Shown piece by piece: positions 13,719 to 14,618 of a DNA stretch of 14,618 bases (its first letter is position 1; the number at the start of each line of letters is the position of its first letter). The notes under the pieces are model-generated. The model was not told the DNA's origin, did not search any database, and saw nothing but the letters and a program-made list of their open reading frames with translations. The translations under genes were made by a program, and so were the position numbers. This DNA is from JANMQK01 sp031370485 (GTDB lineage: Bacteria; Acidobacteriota; Polarisedimenticolia; Gp22-AA2). The stretch spans positions 1 to 14,618 of the forward strand of contig JANMQK010000259.1 of the NCBI GenBank assembly GCA_031370485.1. The letters run 5' to 3'.

Positions 13719-13804
13719 TGGCGGAGGGAGCAGGATTCGAACCTGCGGGGGTTACCCCCAACGGTTTTCAAGACCGCCGCCTTAAACCGCTCGGCCATCC
13801 CTCC
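13719..13804 (-). tRNA. tRNA-Ser (anticodon UGA)
   Basis: The minus strand gives a complete class II tRNA. The acceptor stem is GGAGGGA (13804-13798) with TCCCTCC (13729-13723), discriminator G and an encoded CCA (13721-13719). The D-arm begins TGGCCGAG. The anticodon loop is CTTGAAA with anticodon TGA, flanked by GGT/ACC. A long variable arm (GGGGGTAACCCCC) and the T-arm GCAGG-TTCGAAT-CCTGC follow. The long variable arm and UGA anticodon define serine. Confidence 0.96.
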
Positions 13805-13813
13805 CGCGCGGTC

Positions 13814-13842
13814 ATTATACAGAGGGCGTGGAGGAAGTCGTG
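13814..13842 (-). promoter_or_regulatory. Candidate promoter of tRNA-Ser
   Basis: A perfect -10 hexamer TATAAT is found on the minus strand at 13819-13814, 9 bases before the mature tRNA 5' end. The -35 region at about 13842-13837 (CACGAC, 17-base spacing) is poor. The promoter overlaps the ribosome-binding site and start codon of the divergently transcribed antiporter gene. Confidence 0.5.
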
Positions 13843-14618
13843 AGCGACGGGGTCGATCTCATCGGGCTTCTGGTGGTTCTGCTGGCGGTCGCCTGCGCCG
13901 TCCTGCTGATCACATCGAGGCTCCGGCTGCCGCCCGTGGTCGGGTATCTCCTCTCCGGCGTGCTGCTCGGCCCGCACGTTCTGGGACGGCTGCCGCAGAG
14001 CGACGCGGTCACCTCCCTCGCCGAGCTGGGGGTCCTGCTGCTGATGTTCACCATCGGCCTGGAGTTCGACACCCGCCATTTCCTCCGCATCCGGAAGATC
14101 GCGATCGGCGGCGGCAGCCTGCAGATCCTCCTGACCCTGATGGCGGCGGCCGGCGCGGGGCGGCTCCTGGGGTGGTCGCTGCGGACGTCGGTCTTCATCG
14201 GCTGCATCATCGCCCTCAGCAGCACCGCCGTGGTGCTGAAGAGCCTCATGCAGCAGGGACTGATCGACTCGGTGGCGGGCCGCCTGACGGTCGGGATCCT
14301 GATCTTCCAGGACCTGTCCGTCGTGCCGATGATGATCCTCCTGCCGATCGGCGAGGGAACTCCGTTCCAGGTCGGGCTCAACCTCACGGCCGCCCTGGCG
14401 CGCGCCGCACTCCTCCTGGCGATCACCTTCCTCCTGAGCCGCCGTGTCATGCCGCGGTTCCTGAACCTGATGGCCTCCAGCCGGAGCCAGGAGCTGCTGC
14501 TTCTCGTGACACTGACGATTTGCCTGGGGATGGCGTGGGTGAGCCATCTGCTGGGGGTTTCCTACGCCCTGGGGGCCTTCCTGGCGGGGCTCATCCTGGG
14601 GGGCACCGAGTACGCCCA
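13840..14618 (+). CDS. CPA2/Kef-type monovalent cation:proton antiporter (partial at right edge)
   Basis: This frame runs from GTG 13840 to the window end (259 codons) without a stop and is the N-terminal part of an integral membrane transporter. It begins almost directly with a hydrophobic helix (DLIGLLVVLLAVACAVLLI) and shows the CPA2 pattern: LPPVVGYLLSGVLLGPHVLG, ELGVLLLMFTIGLEFD, the discontinuous-helix segment ALSSTAVVLKSL, RLTVGILIFQDLSVVPMMIL, then SYALGAFLAGLILGG. These are hallmarks of KefB/KefC and related K+ or Na+/H+ antiporters. The regulatory C-terminal part, such as a TrkA-N domain, lies outside the window, so the subtype is open. GGAGG ends 5 bases before the GTG; an in-frame GTG at 13828 is less well placed. 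It is divergent from tRNA-Ser. Confidence 0.88.
   Translation, partial: MSDGVDLIGLLVVLLAVACAVLLITSRLRLPPVVGYLLSGVLLGPHVLGRLPQSDAVTSLAELGVLLLMFTIGLEFDTRHFLRIRKIAIGGGSLQILLTLMAAAGAGRLLGWSLRTSVFIGCIIALSSTAVVLKSLMQQGLIDSVAGRLTVGILIFQDLSVVPMMILLPIGEGTPFQVGLNLTAALARAALLLAITFLLSRRVMPRFLNLMASSRSQELLLLVTLTICLGMAWVSHLLGVSYALGAFLAGLILGGTEYA

Noticed and set aside
13719..13804. tRNA-Ser as an integration site for a mobile element
   Set aside because: No integrase gene, no repeated tRNA 3' end in the window and no change in gene style across it.

Overview
The window is a very GC-rich, gene-dense bacterial chromosome segment. Genes overlap by ATGA/GTGA junctions, GTG starts are common, and there are Gram-negative-style periplasmic proteins and signal peptides. 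The mixture (secreted repeat protein, c-di-GMP enzyme, polyferredoxin, CpxP-like metal sensors, type II ketosynthase cluster) would fit Acidobacteriota or a similar soil or sediment lineage. This is an impression from gene content, not a phylogenetic result.

Layout. (1) Positions 1-1568, minus strand: a secreted protein of unknown function built from two tandem repeats of about 200 residues, cut by the left edge. (2) 1569-1909: a divergent control region with a good sigma70-type promoter on each strand, each overlapping a short dyad. (3) 1910-8133, plus strand: a tightly overlapping seven-gene operon encoding an acyl carrier protein, a catalytically complete ketosynthase, a ketosynthase-like partner that has lost its catalytic triad (chain-length-factor-like), a FabZ/FabA-type dehydratase, a FabG-type ketoreductase, a second divergent ketosynthase with its triad intact, and a DUF1702-like protein. 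There is no enoyl reductase, acyltransferase or thioesterase. By inference the product would be a partly or fully unsaturated (polyene-like) acyl chain made on the ACP.

(4) 8192-10190: a periplasmic stress or metal-sensing module. A Spy/CpxP-like His-rich protein on the minus strand diverges from an operon of an ECF sigma factor, a 95-residue single-span membrane protein (candidate anti-sigma) and a membrane-anchored CpxP-like protein. This resembles the sigma/anti-sigma/periplasmic-sensor layout of CnrH-CnrY-CnrX. The intergenic region carries two divergent copies of CTGTAACCGG-N16-TCTWT, which look like matching ECF promoters and suggest that one sigma factor drives both sides. (5) 10197-12041, minus strand: an exported, multi-span NosR/NapH-type polyferredoxin with an N-terminal heavy-metal-binding-like CxxC...CxxCGM domain. 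It converges on the sensor operon with a 6-bp gap. (6) 12346-13635, minus strand: a cytoplasmic GGDEF-PilZ protein with an intact active site, I-site and PilZ motif. (7) 13719-13804, minus strand: tRNA-Ser(UGA). (8) From 13840, plus strand: a CPA2/Kef-type cation:proton antiporter running off the right edge.

The two parts most worth following up are the KS/CLF-like/KS/DUF1702 cluster and the symmetric ECF promoter pair between the Spy-like gene and the CnrH/Y/X-like operon. No CRISPR array, insertion sequence or clear integration boundary was seen.
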